Origin: Undibacterium sp. Jales W-56
Lineage (GTDB): Bacteria; Pseudomonadota; Gammaproteobacteria; Burkholderiales; Burkholderiaceae_D
DNA: 64,000 nt
Direction: 5' to 3'
NCBI RefSeq assembly: GCF_025548535.1
Contig: NZ_JAJLQW010000002.1
Location: 248,001 to 312,000, forward strand
Made by a program: the position numbers and the translations under genes. Shown here piece after piece: positions 26,124 to 36,461 of the stretch; positions within the stretch are counted from its first letter, which is position 1, and each line of letters opens with the position of its first letter. Under the pieces are notes generated by a model that had not been told where the DNA came from, did no database searches, and worked only from the letters and a program-made list of their open reading frames with translations.

Positions 26124-28247
26124 ATGAAGTTGAAACTGAAGAAAATGGCCTGCCTGGCGGGTGGCGCCGCCGCTACTGCACTGCTGGCGCACAGTGTGCA
26201 AGCCCAGACCGCCTTGCCGGAAGTCGTGATCAAAGAGAGCGCCCAGCCGGCAGACAAGTATGAGGTGACGGAATCGGCTACCGCGACCAAGGTGGCGACG
26301 CAATTGCGCAATGTGCCGCAGATCGTCAACGTGGTGCCGAAGGTGGTGATGCGCGACCAGAATGCGCTGTCGGTTCAGGATGTGCTGCAAAACGTTGCGG
26401 GCCTGAGTTTCAGCGTGGGCGACGGCCAGCGCGACCAGGTCGCCATCCGCGGCTTTACCGCGATCAGCGATCAATTTATCGACGGCGTCCGCGACGACGC
26501 CTTGTATTTCCGCGACCTGTCCAATATCGACCGTATCGAGGTGTTGAAGGGGCCGGGTTCGGTGCTGTACGGACGCGGTTCTGCCGGCGGCCTGATTAAT
26601 CGCGTCAGCAAGAAACCGAACGCCAACCCGGTGGCGGAAGTAGCCGCCACACTCGGTTCCGAAGGCCAGAAACGCGGTGAGTTCGATATCGGCACAGCCA
26701 GCCAGGATAAGCAGATGCAGTTCCGCCTGACCGGCGCGCTGGAAGACTCCCGCAACTTCCGCAACCAGTATTTCCTGGAAAGACAAGCTGTTGCACCGTC
26801 CGCCTCATTCCTGCTGCAGCCGGGAACCAGGCTGACCGTGCAGGCGGATTACCTGAAAGACAAACGGCTGGCCGATCAGGGTGTGCCCAGCTACAAGGGA
26901 CGTCCGGTCGACGTGCCCATAGAAACCTATTTCGGCGCCGCCAACGGACGCGACCGTGCCTATGTGCAGTCTGAAGTCAGCAGCGGCACCGCCACGCTGG
27001 ACCATGCGTTCAGCGATACGCTGAGCCTGCACAGCGTGCTGCGTGCCTACGACTATTCGCTGGACCGAAACTATACGACCATAGGCAGCGTCTCCAGCGG
27101 CGCGATACCGACGGTCAGCATCGCCCAGGCGCGCCGCTTGCGTGACGAGCGCGGCGTCTACCTGCAAAACGAGTTGAGCCAGAAACTGCAGTGGGGCGCT
27201 ACCCGCCACCAGATACTGTACGGCGTGGAACTCGGTCAGCAGGACAAGAGCGAATTGCTGTGGTCGCGCAGCAATGTCGCCACCTACAATCTGCTCAACC
27301 CGGTCCTGGTCAAGCTGCCGCCGTTGCCGGCCAGCCTGACGGCCGGCAACGACAACAAGAACCGGGTCGACATCGCCGCAGTGTATCTGCAAGACCTGGC
27401 CACCCTCGATTCTAACTGGAAAGTATTGGGCGGCCTGCGCTACGACCACCTGAAGCAGCAAAGGGACGACAGGACCGCGCGCAACCTGGATCTGCAGCGC
27501 ACCGACAATACCCTGGCGCCGCGGGTCGGCCTGATCTACCAGCCCACCGAGCAGTTTTCGCTGTATGCGGCGTACAGCAAGTCCTTCCAGCCGCTGGCCG
27601 ATTCTTTCAGCTTCCGCGCCAACAGCGACCAGATGAAGCCGACCCAGACCGTCAATCATGAAGTCGGCGTCAAGCTGGATGTTGCCGCCAAGGCCAGCCT
27701 GACGGCTGCCCTATTCGAGATGTCGCAAACTAACATCCAGGTAGCCGATCCGGCCAATAGCAGCTACTCGCTGCCGGTCGGCAAGCAGCGCACCCGCGGC
27801 GTGGAACTGAGCTTTACCGGCGAAATCGCGCCGCAGTGGGAACTGATCAGCGGTTACGCCTACATGGACGGCAAGATCGTCGAATCGACCGAACGCACGT
27901 CTACCGGCTCGCCCTTCCGTGGGAAAACCGCGGCGCTGACGCCCAAGCATAGTTTCAATCTGTGGCTCAAGCGCAAGTTCAGCGGCGCTTACGACGGCTA
28001 TTATGTCGCCGCCGGCGGACGGGCCGAATCGGCGCGTTTTGCCTCGCCGGATGACTTGACGGTACTGCCCGGTTACGGCGTGATCCACGTCGGCGCCGGT
28101 TATGCCGCGAAAAAATTCGACGTCAGCGTGATGCTGAAAAACCTGCTGAACCGGAAATACTATGTGGCCGCCCATAGCGGCGCCAACGACTACAACATGC
28201 CGGGAGAACCGCGTTCGGTACTGGTGACGGCGCGCTACCGTTTCTAA
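26124..28247 (+). CDS. TonB-dependent siderophore receptor
   Basis: A 707-residue outer-membrane receptor. The signal peptide ends at SVQAQ (residue 28). The plug domain spans about residues 45-155, with VQDVLQNVAGLSFSVGDGQR, the FIDGVRDD strand and IEVLKGPGSVLYGRGSAGG. A 22-strand barrel follows, ending in the outer-membrane signature VTARYRF. It belongs to the ferrichrome/catecholate-type TIGR-like siderophore receptor group by plug pattern. It would take back the ferric siderophore made by the two upstream genes. By eye it is richer in G and C than most of the window, which hints at a different history. Confidence 0.95.
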   Translation: MKLKLKKMACLAGGAAATALLAHSVQAQTALPEVVIKESAQPADKYEVTESATATKVATQLRNVPQIVNVVPKVVMRDQNALSVQDVLQNVAGLSFSVGDGQRDQVAIRGFTAISDQFIDGVRDDALYFRDLSNIDRIEVLKGPGSVLYGRGSAGGLINRVSKKPNANPVAEVAATLGSEGQKRGEFDIGTASQDKQMQFRLTGALEDSRNFRNQYFLERQAVAPSASFLLQPGTRLTVQADYLKDKRLADQGVPSYKGRPVDVPIETYFGAANGRDRAYVQSEVSSGTATLDHAFSDTLSLHSVLRAYDYSLDRNYTTIGSVSSGAIPTVSIAQARRLRDERGVYLQNELSQKLQWGATRHQILYGVELGQQDKSELLWSRSNVATYNLLNPVLVKLPPLPASLTAGNDNKNRVDIAAVYLQDLATLDSNWKVLGGLRYDHLKQQRDDRTARNLDLQRTDNTLAPRVGLIYQPTEQFSLYAAYSKSFQPLADSFSFRANSDQMKPTQTVNHEVGVKLDVAAKASLTAALFEMSQTNIQVADPANSSYSLPVGKQRTRGVELSFTGEIAPQWELISGYAYMDGKIVESTERTSTGSPFRGKTAALTPKHSFNLWLKRKFSGAYDGYYVAAGGRAESARFASPDDLTVLPGYGVIHVGAGYAAKKFDVSVMLKNLLNRKYYVAAHSGANDYNMPGEPRSVLVTARYRF

Positions 28248-28319
28248 TCACCGCATCTGGCTAATTAGTGGTGGGCGCAGTGTTGTCGCTGCCCCCACCA
28301 TTCACCTTCCTGCTTTCTA

Positions 28320-29516
28320 ATGATCAAACATCTCGCTCGCATACCACGTATCAAATTTATTAGTCGCAAGCTGCATCTATGGATAGGTTTGCTGTTCGGG
28401 ATGGTGTTTGTCATACTCGGCCTGACCGGCAGCGCCATCGCCTGGCGGCACGAACTGGACCATATGCTAAACCCCGATCTGTTGCAGGCGTCGTCGCCAT
28501 CGGGTCTGGCTGTTGGCGCGCCAATCAGATTCAGCCCCACCGACATTCAGACTATGTCGGATACGTTAAGCGCCAATCCTCGTTATGGCCGACCATCCAT
28601 GCTGGTTTTTCCCGAACATGCAGGCAGCGTCGTTGTCGCCTGGTACCGGCCCAAGACGGCGTCGACCACTGCTCCGTTGACGCAGGAAGTCATGCGCCAG
28701 GTGATGCTTGATCCGGTCACGCTGGCCGTGACCGGAGAGCGCAACTGGGGTGAACTTGGCCTGTCGCGGCGGCTGTTGATGCCGACCATATTCCACTTGC
28801 ACCGTTATCTGGTTGCAGGCGAAGTCGGCAAGACTGTCATCGGTGTGTCGGGCCTGATCTTGGTATTGACGGCGATGAGCGGAATTATCTTGTGGTGGCC
28901 CAAAATGCGTCGAAAAGCCATCTGGCAGGCGATTACCGTCTCGCATGGCGGCTCCTGGCCGCGCTTTCATTTTCGCCTGCACAGGGCCGCCGGTTTTTTT
29001 GCCGCACCGGTGCTGTTGGTGCTGGGTTTTTCCGGATGTTACTTTAACCTGCCGACATGGATAGTTCCTGCAGTCAATGCAGTGGCCAGCGTTACACCTG
29101 CAGTTAAAACACTTAACCGCAGCAGCGTACAGCAATCACAGATTTCTCCGGCACAAGCGGTATCGTCAGCCCTGTCTATATTTCCGCAGGCGCGGGTATC
29201 GCGTCTTGCATTGCCCACCCTGCCATCTGCGCCCTATGAAGTGAGATTGCGCCAGTTTGGTGAAATTCGTGACGGAGACGGCGCGACGCGTATCAGCATC
29301 GATTCCGGCGACGGCAGAGTCTTGCGGGTCCAAGATCCGCTGCGGGCGCAGGCCGGAGACACGCTGTTGAACTGGCTGTTCCCGCTTCATAGCGGCGCAG
29401 CCTTCGGTTTGGCAGGACGCATTTTCATCACTTGTTTTGGCATCTTGCCTTTGCTGTTTTTTGTGACGGGACTGGCAATCTGGATTAAGCGCGATTTTAG
29501 ATATTTCGCACGCTAA
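28320..29516 (+). CDS. PepSY-domain membrane protein (iron-uptake associated)
   Basis: A 398-residue protein with four membrane segments: LWIGLLFGMVFVILGLTGSA (about 23-43), one near 180-200, one near 220-250 and one near 370-390. PepSY-type modules lie between them (ISIDSGDGRVLRVQDPLRAQ). The RKLHLWIGL start and a HLHRYL segment with histidines are typical. Relatives sit in siderophore loci and are proposed ferric-siderophore reductases of the inner membrane; that role is inferred here. It closes the siderophore run, 72 nt after the receptor. Confidence 0.87.
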   Translation: MIKHLARIPRIKFISRKLHLWIGLLFGMVFVILGLTGSAIAWRHELDHMLNPDLLQASSPSGLAVGAPIRFSPTDIQTMSDTLSANPRYGRPSMLVFPEHAGSVVVAWYRPKTASTTAPLTQEVMRQVMLDPVTLAVTGERNWGELGLSRRLLMPTIFHLHRYLVAGEVGKTVIGVSGLILVLTAMSGIILWWPKMRRKAIWQAITVSHGGSWPRFHFRLHRAAGFFAAPVLLVLGFSGCYFNLPTWIVPAVNAVASVTPAVKTLNRSSVQQSQISPAQAVSSALSIFPQARVSRLALPTLPSAPYEVRLRQFGEIRDGDGATRISIDSGDGRVLRVQDPLRAQAGDTLLNWLFPLHSGAAFGLAGRIFITCFGILPLLFFVTGLAIWIKRDFRYFAR

Positions 29517-29569
29517 TGCAGAGAAGATGAAGCTCAATCAGTCATAACCGAAAGCATAACGACCATAAA

Positions 29570-29592
29570 AAACCCGGGACCAGCCCGGGTTT
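29570..29592. terminator. Intrinsic terminator between convergent genes
   Basis: The 9-bp stem AAACCCGGG/CCCGGGTTT has a 5-nt loop. A T-tract follows on the minus strand, so it ends the chemoreceptor gene best, and the PepSY gene on the other strand. Confidence 0.8.
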
Positions 29593-29630
29593 GATTAAAT
29601 ACTGCATAAGCCATCGCCAATATCGACAAC

Positions 29631-31511
29631 TCATTCCTCTTCGTACGCAATCGCTTTATTGCTCTTGCTCGCGGCCTTTTTCACAGGACTGGGTGTCTTA
29701 CGAACAGGTGCAGCATCTTGCTCCATGCGGAAAGCCGACATCGCGGTTTTCAGCAGATTTACCTGCTCCTCCAATGAACCCGCCGCTGCCGCCGCCTCTT
29801 CGACCAAAGCGGCATTCTGCTGGGTTGCCTCGTCCATATGGGCAAGCGCAAGATTGACTTGCTGAATGCCATCGCTCTGCTCTGCCGATGCCGACGTGAT
29901 TTCATTGATGACGGCGGCAACCTGCTTGACCGCATCCACGATATTCGTCATCGAAGTACCGGCTTTATCCACCAGGATCGAGCCTTCGGTGACCTTGCTG
30001 ACCGAATCCTCAATCAGGGTTTTGATCTCCTGCGCAGCCGCTGCACTGCGCTGCGCCAGCGTGCGCACCTCGCTCGCCACCACCGCAAAACCGCGTCCCT
30101 GCTCACCCGCACGGGCAGCTTCTACCGCCGCATTCAAGGCCAGAATATTGGTCTGGAACGCGATCCCTTCAATCACGCTGATGATGTCCACGATCTTCTT
30201 CGAGCTATCGGTAATACCCTGCATGGTATTCACCACTTTGCCCACCACATCGCCGCCCTGGGTCGCGACATCCGAGGCATTCAGTGCCATCTTATTCGCT
30301 TCGCGGGCATTGTCGGCATTGTTCCTGACCGCACTGGTCAGTTCCTCCATGCTGGCTGCAGTTTCTTCCAATGACGAGGCTTGCTGCTCGGTGCGTCCGG
30401 ACAAATCCATATTGCCGGTCGCAATCTCCGATGCGCCGACACTGATAGAATCCGTCGCCCTGCGCACATCGACCACCATGACCCGCAATTGCTCAATGAA
30501 TTGATTAAACGCTTGCGCCGTCTGGGCGACTTCATCCTGGCCGTCGACTTCAATCTTGCGGCTCAGGTCGCCGCCGCCGGCAGCAATCTCGGACATCGCG
30601 TCGCGCACCCGCCGCAGCCCACTCAGCATATGACCGACCAGCCAGGTTGATAACGGCAACACCACGGCCAAAATCACCAACAGCACAATGCCTGAAATCA
30701 AGAACAATTGATCGAGTGCTTCGAGCGCCTTGTTTTTATCGATCACCAGAGCCAGATAAATATCCGAACCGGTAATTTGCTGCAAAAACAGGAAGTGGGC
30801 TTTGCCGCCGATCTGGGTGACGATAGGATCTTTTTGCTTGCTCAGGTTGCCGAGATTATCAAGCGCCAGGTCAGGCGAAATATCTTTGGCAGGCTTCATG
30901 ACCTTGGTCTGATCTGCGTGCGCCAGCACCTGACCGCTCTTATCGAGTAAAAACGCATAGCCGCCGCCTGCAAGTTTGATGGTCAGGATTTGTTCAACGA
31001 TCTTAGTCAGGAACACATCGGCACCGACCACACCGCCCTCGCCGCCTTTGACCGGCGCAGCGAAGGTGATCATCAGACCCGGCGGCGCGACACCCATGTA
31101 CGGTGAAGTAACAATCGGCTTCTTGGCGTCTAAGGCACCTTTATACCAGGGACGCACTGTAGGATCGTAGCCAGCTGGCGGTGGGTCGGGCGGAATATTG
31201 GTAAATTCTTTGTCGGGCTTGCCCTGATAGACGCTCAGGAAGCTGCCGCCAGCACGCATCATGGTCAGGCTGGCCTGCAAGTCAGCGCCATTGCCCAGGC
31301 CCTGCGCCAGACTATCGACCATCGCCAGATTAGTTTGTATCCAGTTGCTCAAGACCGCGTTATAACCTGAAGCTACGCCACGGATTTCATTATTCAGATC
31401 GTTCTCGATCTGCGCCTTCATCTTGACGTAACTGCCGATCGTCAACAGGATCGTGCACACGGTGACCAGCACACCGATCACGACGATTAATCTGCTCTTC
31501 AAAGAGTTCAT
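29631..31511 (-). CDS. Methyl-accepting chemotaxis protein with dCache sensor
   Basis: A 626-residue chemoreceptor. TM1 is at about residues 8-27, a periplasmic dCache_1 domain at 30-270, TM2 at about 272-293, then HAMP and a long signalling coiled coil with the conserved tip [20 protein letters not shown]. The sensor shows Tyr115, Arg120, Trp122 and Tyr123 (YDPTVRPWY) and Asp165 (GADVF). This spacing equals the amino-acid-binding motif of dCache receptors such as PctA, so an amino acid is the probable ligand. One acidic position of that motif near residue 140 looks like Gly. The C-terminal 25 residues are Lys-rich. Confidence 0.94.
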   Translation of the reverse strand: MNSLKSRLIVVIGVLVTVCTILLTIGSYVKMKAQIENDLNNEIRGVASGYNAVLSNWIQTNLAMVDSLAQGLGNGADLQASLTMMRAGGSFLSVYQGKPDKEFTNIPPDPPPAGYDPTVRPWYKGALDAKKPIVTSPYMGVAPPGLMITFAAPVKGGEGGVVGADVFLTKIVEQILTIKLAGGGYAFLLDKSGQVLAHADQTKVMKPAKDISPDLALDNLGNLSKQKDPIVTQIGGKAHFLFLQQITGSDIYLALVIDKNKALEALDQLFLISGIVLLVILAVVLPLSTWLVGHMLSGLRRVRDAMSEIAAGGGDLSRKIEVDGQDEVAQTAQAFNQFIEQLRVMVVDVRRATDSISVGASEIATGNMDLSGRTEQQASSLEETAASMEELTSAVRNNADNAREANKMALNASDVATQGGDVVGKVVNTMQGITDSSKKIVDIISVIEGIAFQTNILALNAAVEAARAGEQGRGFAVVASEVRTLAQRSAAAAQEIKTLIEDSVSKVTEGSILVDKAGTSMTNIVDAVKQVAAVINEITSASAEQSDGIQQVNLALAHMDEATQQNAALVEEAAAAAGSLEEQVNLLKTAMSAFRMEQDAAPVRKTPSPVKKAASKSNKAIAYEEE

Positions 31512-31809
31512 CTTGGATTCCTTAATGCGTTAGGGGTAGTGATAGCGGCAATGAAAGTAATGACTGCAAAAATCAGCTCTGTCAGGGCAAGCAAACTCAT
31601 TGTAAATTTGAACCTATGTCGATCAACTACGATTATCCGGGGCGAGGCGGAATGATTCTGGAAATTTCATTTTATACTACGCCGCTACCGGTATTTCGTC
31701 AGCATCTTCTGACAAATTCGTTCTCTGTTTCGCGATTCAAACTGGGATATCCGTGCAAAAATAAGACAATCAGGACGAGAACTACGTCATCTGGCACAGC
31801 CAGTCGCCG

Positions 31810-33009
31810 TCACACCCGCTCGATGACGATGGCAATCCCTTGACCAACGCCAATACACATGGTGCACAGGGCATATCGGCCGCCTGAACGCTGCAATTGA
31901 TGCATGGCGGTAGTGACCAGACGCGCACCGCTCATGCCCAGCGGGTGCCCCAGAGCAATCGCACCGCCATTCGGATTAACCCGCGCATCGTTGTCCTGCA
32001 AGCCTAGCTGACGCAATACCGCCAAGCCTTGCGCCGCAAAGGCTTCATTGAGCTCTATCCAGTCCATTTGTGGCAGGCCCAGCCCGGTCAGGGCTAATAC
32101 TTTCTGCACCGCGGGAACCGGACCGATACCCATGACACGCGGCGCAACACCGGCGGTTGCCATACCCAGGATGCGGGCTTTGGGCGTCAATCCATGCTGC
32201 TGCACGGCACGTCCGGATGCCAGCAGCAAGGCGCATGCGCCGTCGTTGATACCAGACGCATTACCTGCCGTGACGCTGCCGTCGGGTCGCACAACGCCCT
32301 TGAGTTTGCTCAAGGATTCCATGCTGGTAGCACGCGGATGTTCGTCTTGGGTCAATACAATCGGGTCGCCTTTTTTCTGCGGCAAGCTGACTGCAGTAAT
32401 TTCTTCTGCGAGTACGCCATTCGCTTGCGCGATCATCGCTTTATTCTGGCTGGCCAGGGCAAAGGCATCCTGATCGGCGCGGCTGATCCGATAATCGGTC
32501 GCCACGTTTTCTGCCGTCTCCGGCATCGCATCGACGCCATACAAGCTACGCATATGCGGATTAATAAACCGCCAGCCTATGGTGGTATCAAAGATGTTCG
32601 CGGTGCGGGAAAAGGCGGACTCCGATTTACCCATCACGAAAGGGGCGCGCGTCATCGACTCGACACCGCCCGCAATCGCCAGGTCAATCTCGCCAGCCTT
32701 GATCGCCCGTGCAGCGCTGCCGACCGCGTCCATGCCGGAACCGCAAAGACGATTGATGGTCGCCGCAGCGGCGGTAATTGGCAGCCCGGCCAATAAAGCC
32801 GACATACGTGCAACATTCCGATTATCTTCGCCGGCCTGATTCGCACATCCAAAAATGATTTCATCCAGGCTTGACCAATCGAGCTGCGGCTGTCTTTGCA
32901 TCAATGCGCGCAGTGGGATCGCACCCAAATCATCGGCGCGTATCTCTTTGAAGATACCGGCATAACGACCGATCGGCGTCCGGATTGCATCGCAAATATA
33001 GGCATTCAT
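31810..33009 (-). CDS. pcaF: 3-oxoadipyl-CoA thiolase
   Basis: A 399-residue thiolase with nucleophile Cys89 (NRLCGSGMDAV), His355 (ALGHPLG) and second Cys385 (CTMCIGVGQG). The block FGCANQAGEDNRNVARM and the absence of insertions place it in the PcaF/PaaJ group. That group splits beta-ketoadipyl-CoA into succinyl-CoA and acetyl-CoA, the last step of the protocatechuate and phenylacetate routes. Other pca or paa genes are not adjacent. A general acetyl-CoA acyltransferase role remains possible. Confidence 0.88.
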   Translation of the reverse strand: MNAYICDAIRTPIGRYAGIFKEIRADDLGAIPLRALMQRQPQLDWSSLDEIIFGCANQAGEDNRNVARMSALLAGLPITAAAATINRLCGSGMDAVGSAARAIKAGEIDLAIAGGVESMTRAPFVMGKSESAFSRTANIFDTTIGWRFINPHMRSLYGVDAMPETAENVATDYRISRADQDAFALASQNKAMIAQANGVLAEEITAVSLPQKKGDPIVLTQDEHPRATSMESLSKLKGVVRPDGSVTAGNASGINDGACALLLASGRAVQQHGLTPKARILGMATAGVAPRVMGIGPVPAVQKVLALTGLGLPQMDWIELNEAFAAQGLAVLRQLGLQDNDARVNPNGGAIALGHPLGMSGARLVTTAMHQLQRSGGRYALCTMCIGVGQGIAIVIERV

Positions 33010-33153
33010 TGACTATCTTCCAAATAAAAATAAGAGAGGCTTCGACAACATCATGCCGGATCAAATTGATTGCTACAATCGAAAATATTTCACTACTATT
33101 TACGCCGCATGAAATAATGCCGCTAACTGAACAACTTGATATCGCACCAAGCT

Positions 33154-33672
33154 ATGCATATTCTTTCCAGCGCACGACTCAATTTACGGACCATCACTAC
33201 CGATGACGCCCAATTCTATCTCGAACTGATCAACGATCCCTCGTATATCGAGAACATTGGCGATAAAGGCATACGCACAATCGATGCGGCAAAAGAATCG
33301 ATTGTGCAGGGCCCTGTGGATATGCAGGAGCGTCTGGGTTTTAGTTTGTATCTGGTGGAATTGAAACCGGACGCACGACCGATCGGCATTTGTGGCTTGA
33401 TCAAACGAGACGGCTTGGCGAATGTGGATCTCGGCTACGGATTTTTACCGACCTATACCGGACAGGGTTTGGCTAGCGAAGCCGCCGGCGCCGTGCTGCA
33501 GTACGCACGCCATACTTTAGGGATGCAACGTCTGGTTGCCATTACCGCGCCGGAGAATGCACGGTCCTCTCGTTTGCTGGAAAAAATCGGCTTCCGTTTT
33601 GAGAAAATTATCCGCTTGATGCGAAACGGCAAAGAGGAAGTCAATAAATTTTACATCCATGAATTTGAATAA
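33154..33672 (+). CDS. GNAT-family N-acetyltransferase (RimJ-like)
   Basis: About 172 residues from MHILSSARLNLRTIT; a TTG six codons earlier also opens the frame. The fold of the RimJ/RimL group is visible: the substrate strand VDLGYGFLPTYTGQGLASEA carries the acetyl-CoA loop (Q/R-x-x-G-x-A type, TGQGLA), then VAITAPENARSSRLLEKIGF. It probably acetylates a protein N-terminus or a small amine. No strong ribosome site. The neighbours give no clue to the substrate. Confidence 0.88.
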   Translation: MHILSSARLNLRTITTDDAQFYLELINDPSYIENIGDKGIRTIDAAKESIVQGPVDMQERLGFSLYLVELKPDARPIGICGLIKRDGLANVDLGYGFLPTYTGQGLASEAAGAVLQYARHTLGMQRLVAITAPENARSSRLLEKIGFRFEKIIRLMRNGKEEVNKFYIHEFE

Positions 33673-33726
33673 TCTGCGTTGACCGCGACGATCAGGCTAT
33701 CCAAATCGGGAAAAGGCGCCGCCAGA

Positions 33727-33954
33727 TTATTTTTTGGCGTTGTCGATAAGCCGCCGTCCGGGATGTTTGATCTGGTTTAGCTTGACCACCAAGACATGTC
33801 CGTCGACCAGGGAAAGAATCAATTTTTCATTGCCTTCGTGCGTGACCTGATACACCGTTGTTTTACCAACTGCGCTGGATTTTTCCATGGTCGACTGTTG
33901 CAGTAATGCCGCCAATTCTGTTGCAGAACAGGTCTGCCAATGAAGCTTGCTCAT
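33727..33954 (-). CDS. Hypothetical small protein coupled to the GGDEF-EAL gene
   Basis: A 75-residue protein I do not recognise. A helical N-half (CSATELAALLQQSTM) is followed by a beta-rich part (TVYQVTHEGNEKLILSLVDG, HVLVVKLNQ). Its ATG overlaps the stop of the PAS-GGDEF-EAL gene by 4 nt on the same strand, which suggests coupled translation and a related job, perhaps as a partner or adaptor of that enzyme. Confidence 0.7.
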   Translation of the reverse strand: MSKLHWQTCSATELAALLQQSTMEKSSAVGKTTVYQVTHEGNEKLILSLVDGHVLVVKLNQIKHPGRRLIDNAKK

Positions 33955-36461
33955 GATGCAGAACCGATGTGAGGTAGTGGTTCGCGGCAGCGTTTAGTAA
34001 AGCTGGCGGCATCGACTGGCCGGCCAAAATAATAACCCTGCACCTGATGACATCCCATATTGGTCAGCATCACTGACTGTTCCTTTCTCTCCACGCCTTC
34101 TGCCACGACGTTCAATCCCAGACTGACCGCCATCGCAATAATCGCACTGGCGATTGCAGCGTCATCGGGGTTAGTGTGAATATCGTTAATAAAGGATTTA
34201 TCGATTTTGAGTTCATCGATGGGAAAACGGCGTAAATAAGACAGGCTCGAATAACCCGTGCCAAAATCATCCAGTGAAATTGAAACGCCTAATTTTTTTA
34301 AGGCCCGCAGGGTCCGCAAAGTACTCTCTACATCCTGCATCACCATGCTCTCGGTCAGCTCCAGTATCAGCAATTGCGGGTCGGCACCGGTTGCGGTGAA
34401 TATCGATGCGACTCTCGTCGCCAGCTCCTCTTGCCTGAATTGGCGCGAGGACATATTGATCGCGATCTTTAAGCCTGCCAGCCCTTGTTTTGCCCATAGC
34501 ACCTGCTGCCGGCAGGCTTCCGCCAGCACCCATTCCCCCAAAGGCAGAATCAAACCGGATTGCTCCGCCAGGGGAATAAATTCGACCGGATGTATCATGC
34601 CAATTTGCGGGTGCTGCCAGCGTACCAGTGCTTCAGCGCCGATGATTTTTTGCTCGGCCAGGGATATTTTTGGCTGGTAATGCAGGACAAACTCATTGCG
34701 CTCCAGGCCACGGCGCAATGCCGCCTCCATATTCAGGCGACTGATCGCGGTGACGCCCATTTCGGGTACAAACTGCCGCACGCTATTGCGTCCATGTTCT
34801 TTAACCCGGTACATGGCGATGTCGGCGTAGCGTAATAGAATTTCGCCGTGATCACCATCCCTGGGATAAAAAGAAATACCGATACTGGCAGTAACAACGA
34901 CATCCTGACCGATCACGTCGAAGGGTTTAGATAGGGCGGCAAGTACTTTCTCGGCCACCAGATCGACGTCGCCGGGTTCTCGCAAGTCCGTCAGAATCAG
35001 GACAAACTCATCACCGCCCAAACGAGCGACCGTGTCCGTATCGCGCACGCATTGCATGAGACGCCTGGCCACCTCTTTCAGCATGGCATCGCCCGCCCCG
35101 TGGCCCGAGGCATCATTAATCAGTTTAAAGTGATCGAGATCGAGCAGCATGACGGCGATTATCTGATTCTCGCGATTGGCCCAGGCGATCGCATGCTGGA
35201 TCCGGTCGTTCAGCAAATTACGATTCGCCAATCCGGTCAGGCTGTCATGGGTAGCCTGATACTCGAGTTCGTTCTGATAGGTTACCCGGTCGCTGACATC
35301 ATTGATCACGCTGACAAAATGGGTGGTCGCCGCACCGCCCGCATCATGCACCGGCGCGATGTGCAATTCGTTCCAGAACAGAGAACCGTTTTTACGATAA
35401 TTACGCAGTAAAGCTTTACCTGCACGCTTTTCTCTCAAGGCCGTACGAATTTCTTCCAGATCGGGCTGCGCCAAATCATCACGCACCAGGAAGCGTCCTT
35501 CGCGGCCGATCACTTCTTCGGATGCATACCCCGTGATGCGTTCAAATGCCGGATTCACATACACAATAGAATGATCATAGACATCGCTGCGGGTGATCAT
35601 GATGCCGTTGCTACTCGATACCAGCGCCTGCTCACGCAGCAACAAGGCCTGCTCTACATTTTCCAGTTGCAATCGATAGTCGCTGATGTCTTGTTTGACG
35701 GCGATCAGATGCGTGATCCTGCCTTCAGGGTCATGCAAAGGCGAGACAATCTGCCGCTCCCAATAGGGTTTACCGTCTTTATGATGAGACAGAATTTCGC
35801 CCTGCCAGTGCTGGCCGATTTGTAATGCGAGCAATTCGTCCTTGTTTGCTGCGCCGCCGATATCTGGATTGGCCCAAAGCACGGGAAGATGCATTAACTC
35901 TTGCCGGGTATAGCCGGACATCGCGGTAAAACTCGCGTTGCAGTATTCAAACAGGCCAGCGGCATCGGTGATGACGACGCCGAACGGACTTTGCTCCAAT
36001 GCCAGCGCGAATACATCGACGCTCTCTTGCAAATTCTGATGATCTTCTGCATGAGTAAATTCGGCGAGTGCGATAGATAACTCTTCCGCCAGTCGGATCA
36101 GTATTGAAAAAGCCTCGCTACCGATGGTCAGGTCATGGAACGAGCGCACGCGTAATTCACCGATTGCCTGATCGGCATATTGCAGCGCCACCGTCAGTTC
36201 GCTCACCGGTGCTGAAGGCGCTTGGGTAGAAGGGATTTGTGCCAAGGAGGCAGAAAATTGTTCGTTCACGCCACTGAAATTGACTGTTACATCGGCCGAA
36301 AGATAGGCGGCTTTATCGACTAGTAACTGACAAAAACCGTGCAGTATCGATTGCACGTCCTGCGCATGCCACAAGCAATCGGATAATTCGCCCAACAACA
36401 AGAACCATCGCTCGAGGCGCTGTGATTCGGCATCCAGTGTTATTGAGCGTTCTTGAGCCAC
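33951..36461 (-). CDS. PAS-PAS-GGDEF-EAL cyclic-di-GMP enzyme
   Basis: An 836-residue cytoplasmic protein. A GAF-like N-terminal region (about 10-145) is followed by two PAS domains (about 150-275 and 275-395), GGDEF (about 400-570) and EAL (about 580-830). The cyclase site GGDEF is intact and preceded by the inhibitory site RDTD five residues upstream. The EAL domain keeps GAEALVRW, INMSSRQF, LELTES, LDDFGTGYSSL, IDKSF and AEGVERKEQ, so both activities look possible. PAS input suggests redox, light or ligand sensing. A small gene follows with a 4-nt overlap. Confidence 0.94.
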   Translation of the reverse strand: MAQERSITLDAESQRLERWFLLLGELSDCLWHAQDVQSILHGFCQLLVDKAAYLSADVTVNFSGVNEQFSASLAQIPSTQAPSAPVSELTVALQYADQAIGELRVRSFHDLTIGSEAFSILIRLAEELSIALAEFTHAEDHQNLQESVDVFALALEQSPFGVVITDAAGLFEYCNASFTAMSGYTRQELMHLPVLWANPDIGGAANKDELLALQIGQHWQGEILSHHKDGKPYWERQIVSPLHDPEGRITHLIAVKQDISDYRLQLENVEQALLLREQALVSSSNGIMITRSDVYDHSIVYVNPAFERITGYASEEVIGREGRFLVRDDLAQPDLEEIRTALREKRAGKALLRNYRKNGSLFWNELHIAPVHDAGGAATTHFVSVINDVSDRVTYQNELEYQATHDSLTGLANRNLLNDRIQHAIAWANRENQIIAVMLLDLDHFKLINDASGHGAGDAMLKEVARRLMQCVRDTDTVARLGGDEFVLILTDLREPGDVDLVAEKVLAALSKPFDVIGQDVVVTASIGISFYPRDGDHGEILLRYADIAMYRVKEHGRNSVRQFVPEMGVTAISRLNMEAALRRGLERNEFVLHYQPKISLAEQKIIGAEALVRWQHPQIGMIHPVEFIPLAEQSGLILPLGEWVLAEACRQQVLWAKQGLAGLKIAINMSSRQFRQEELATRVASIFTATGADPQLLILELTESMVMQDVESTLRTLRALKKLGVSISLDDFGTGYSSLSYLRRFPIDELKIDKSFINDIHTNPDDAAIASAIIAMAVSLGLNVVAEGVERKEQSVMLTNMGCHQVQGYYFGRPVDAASFTKRCREPLPHIGSAS

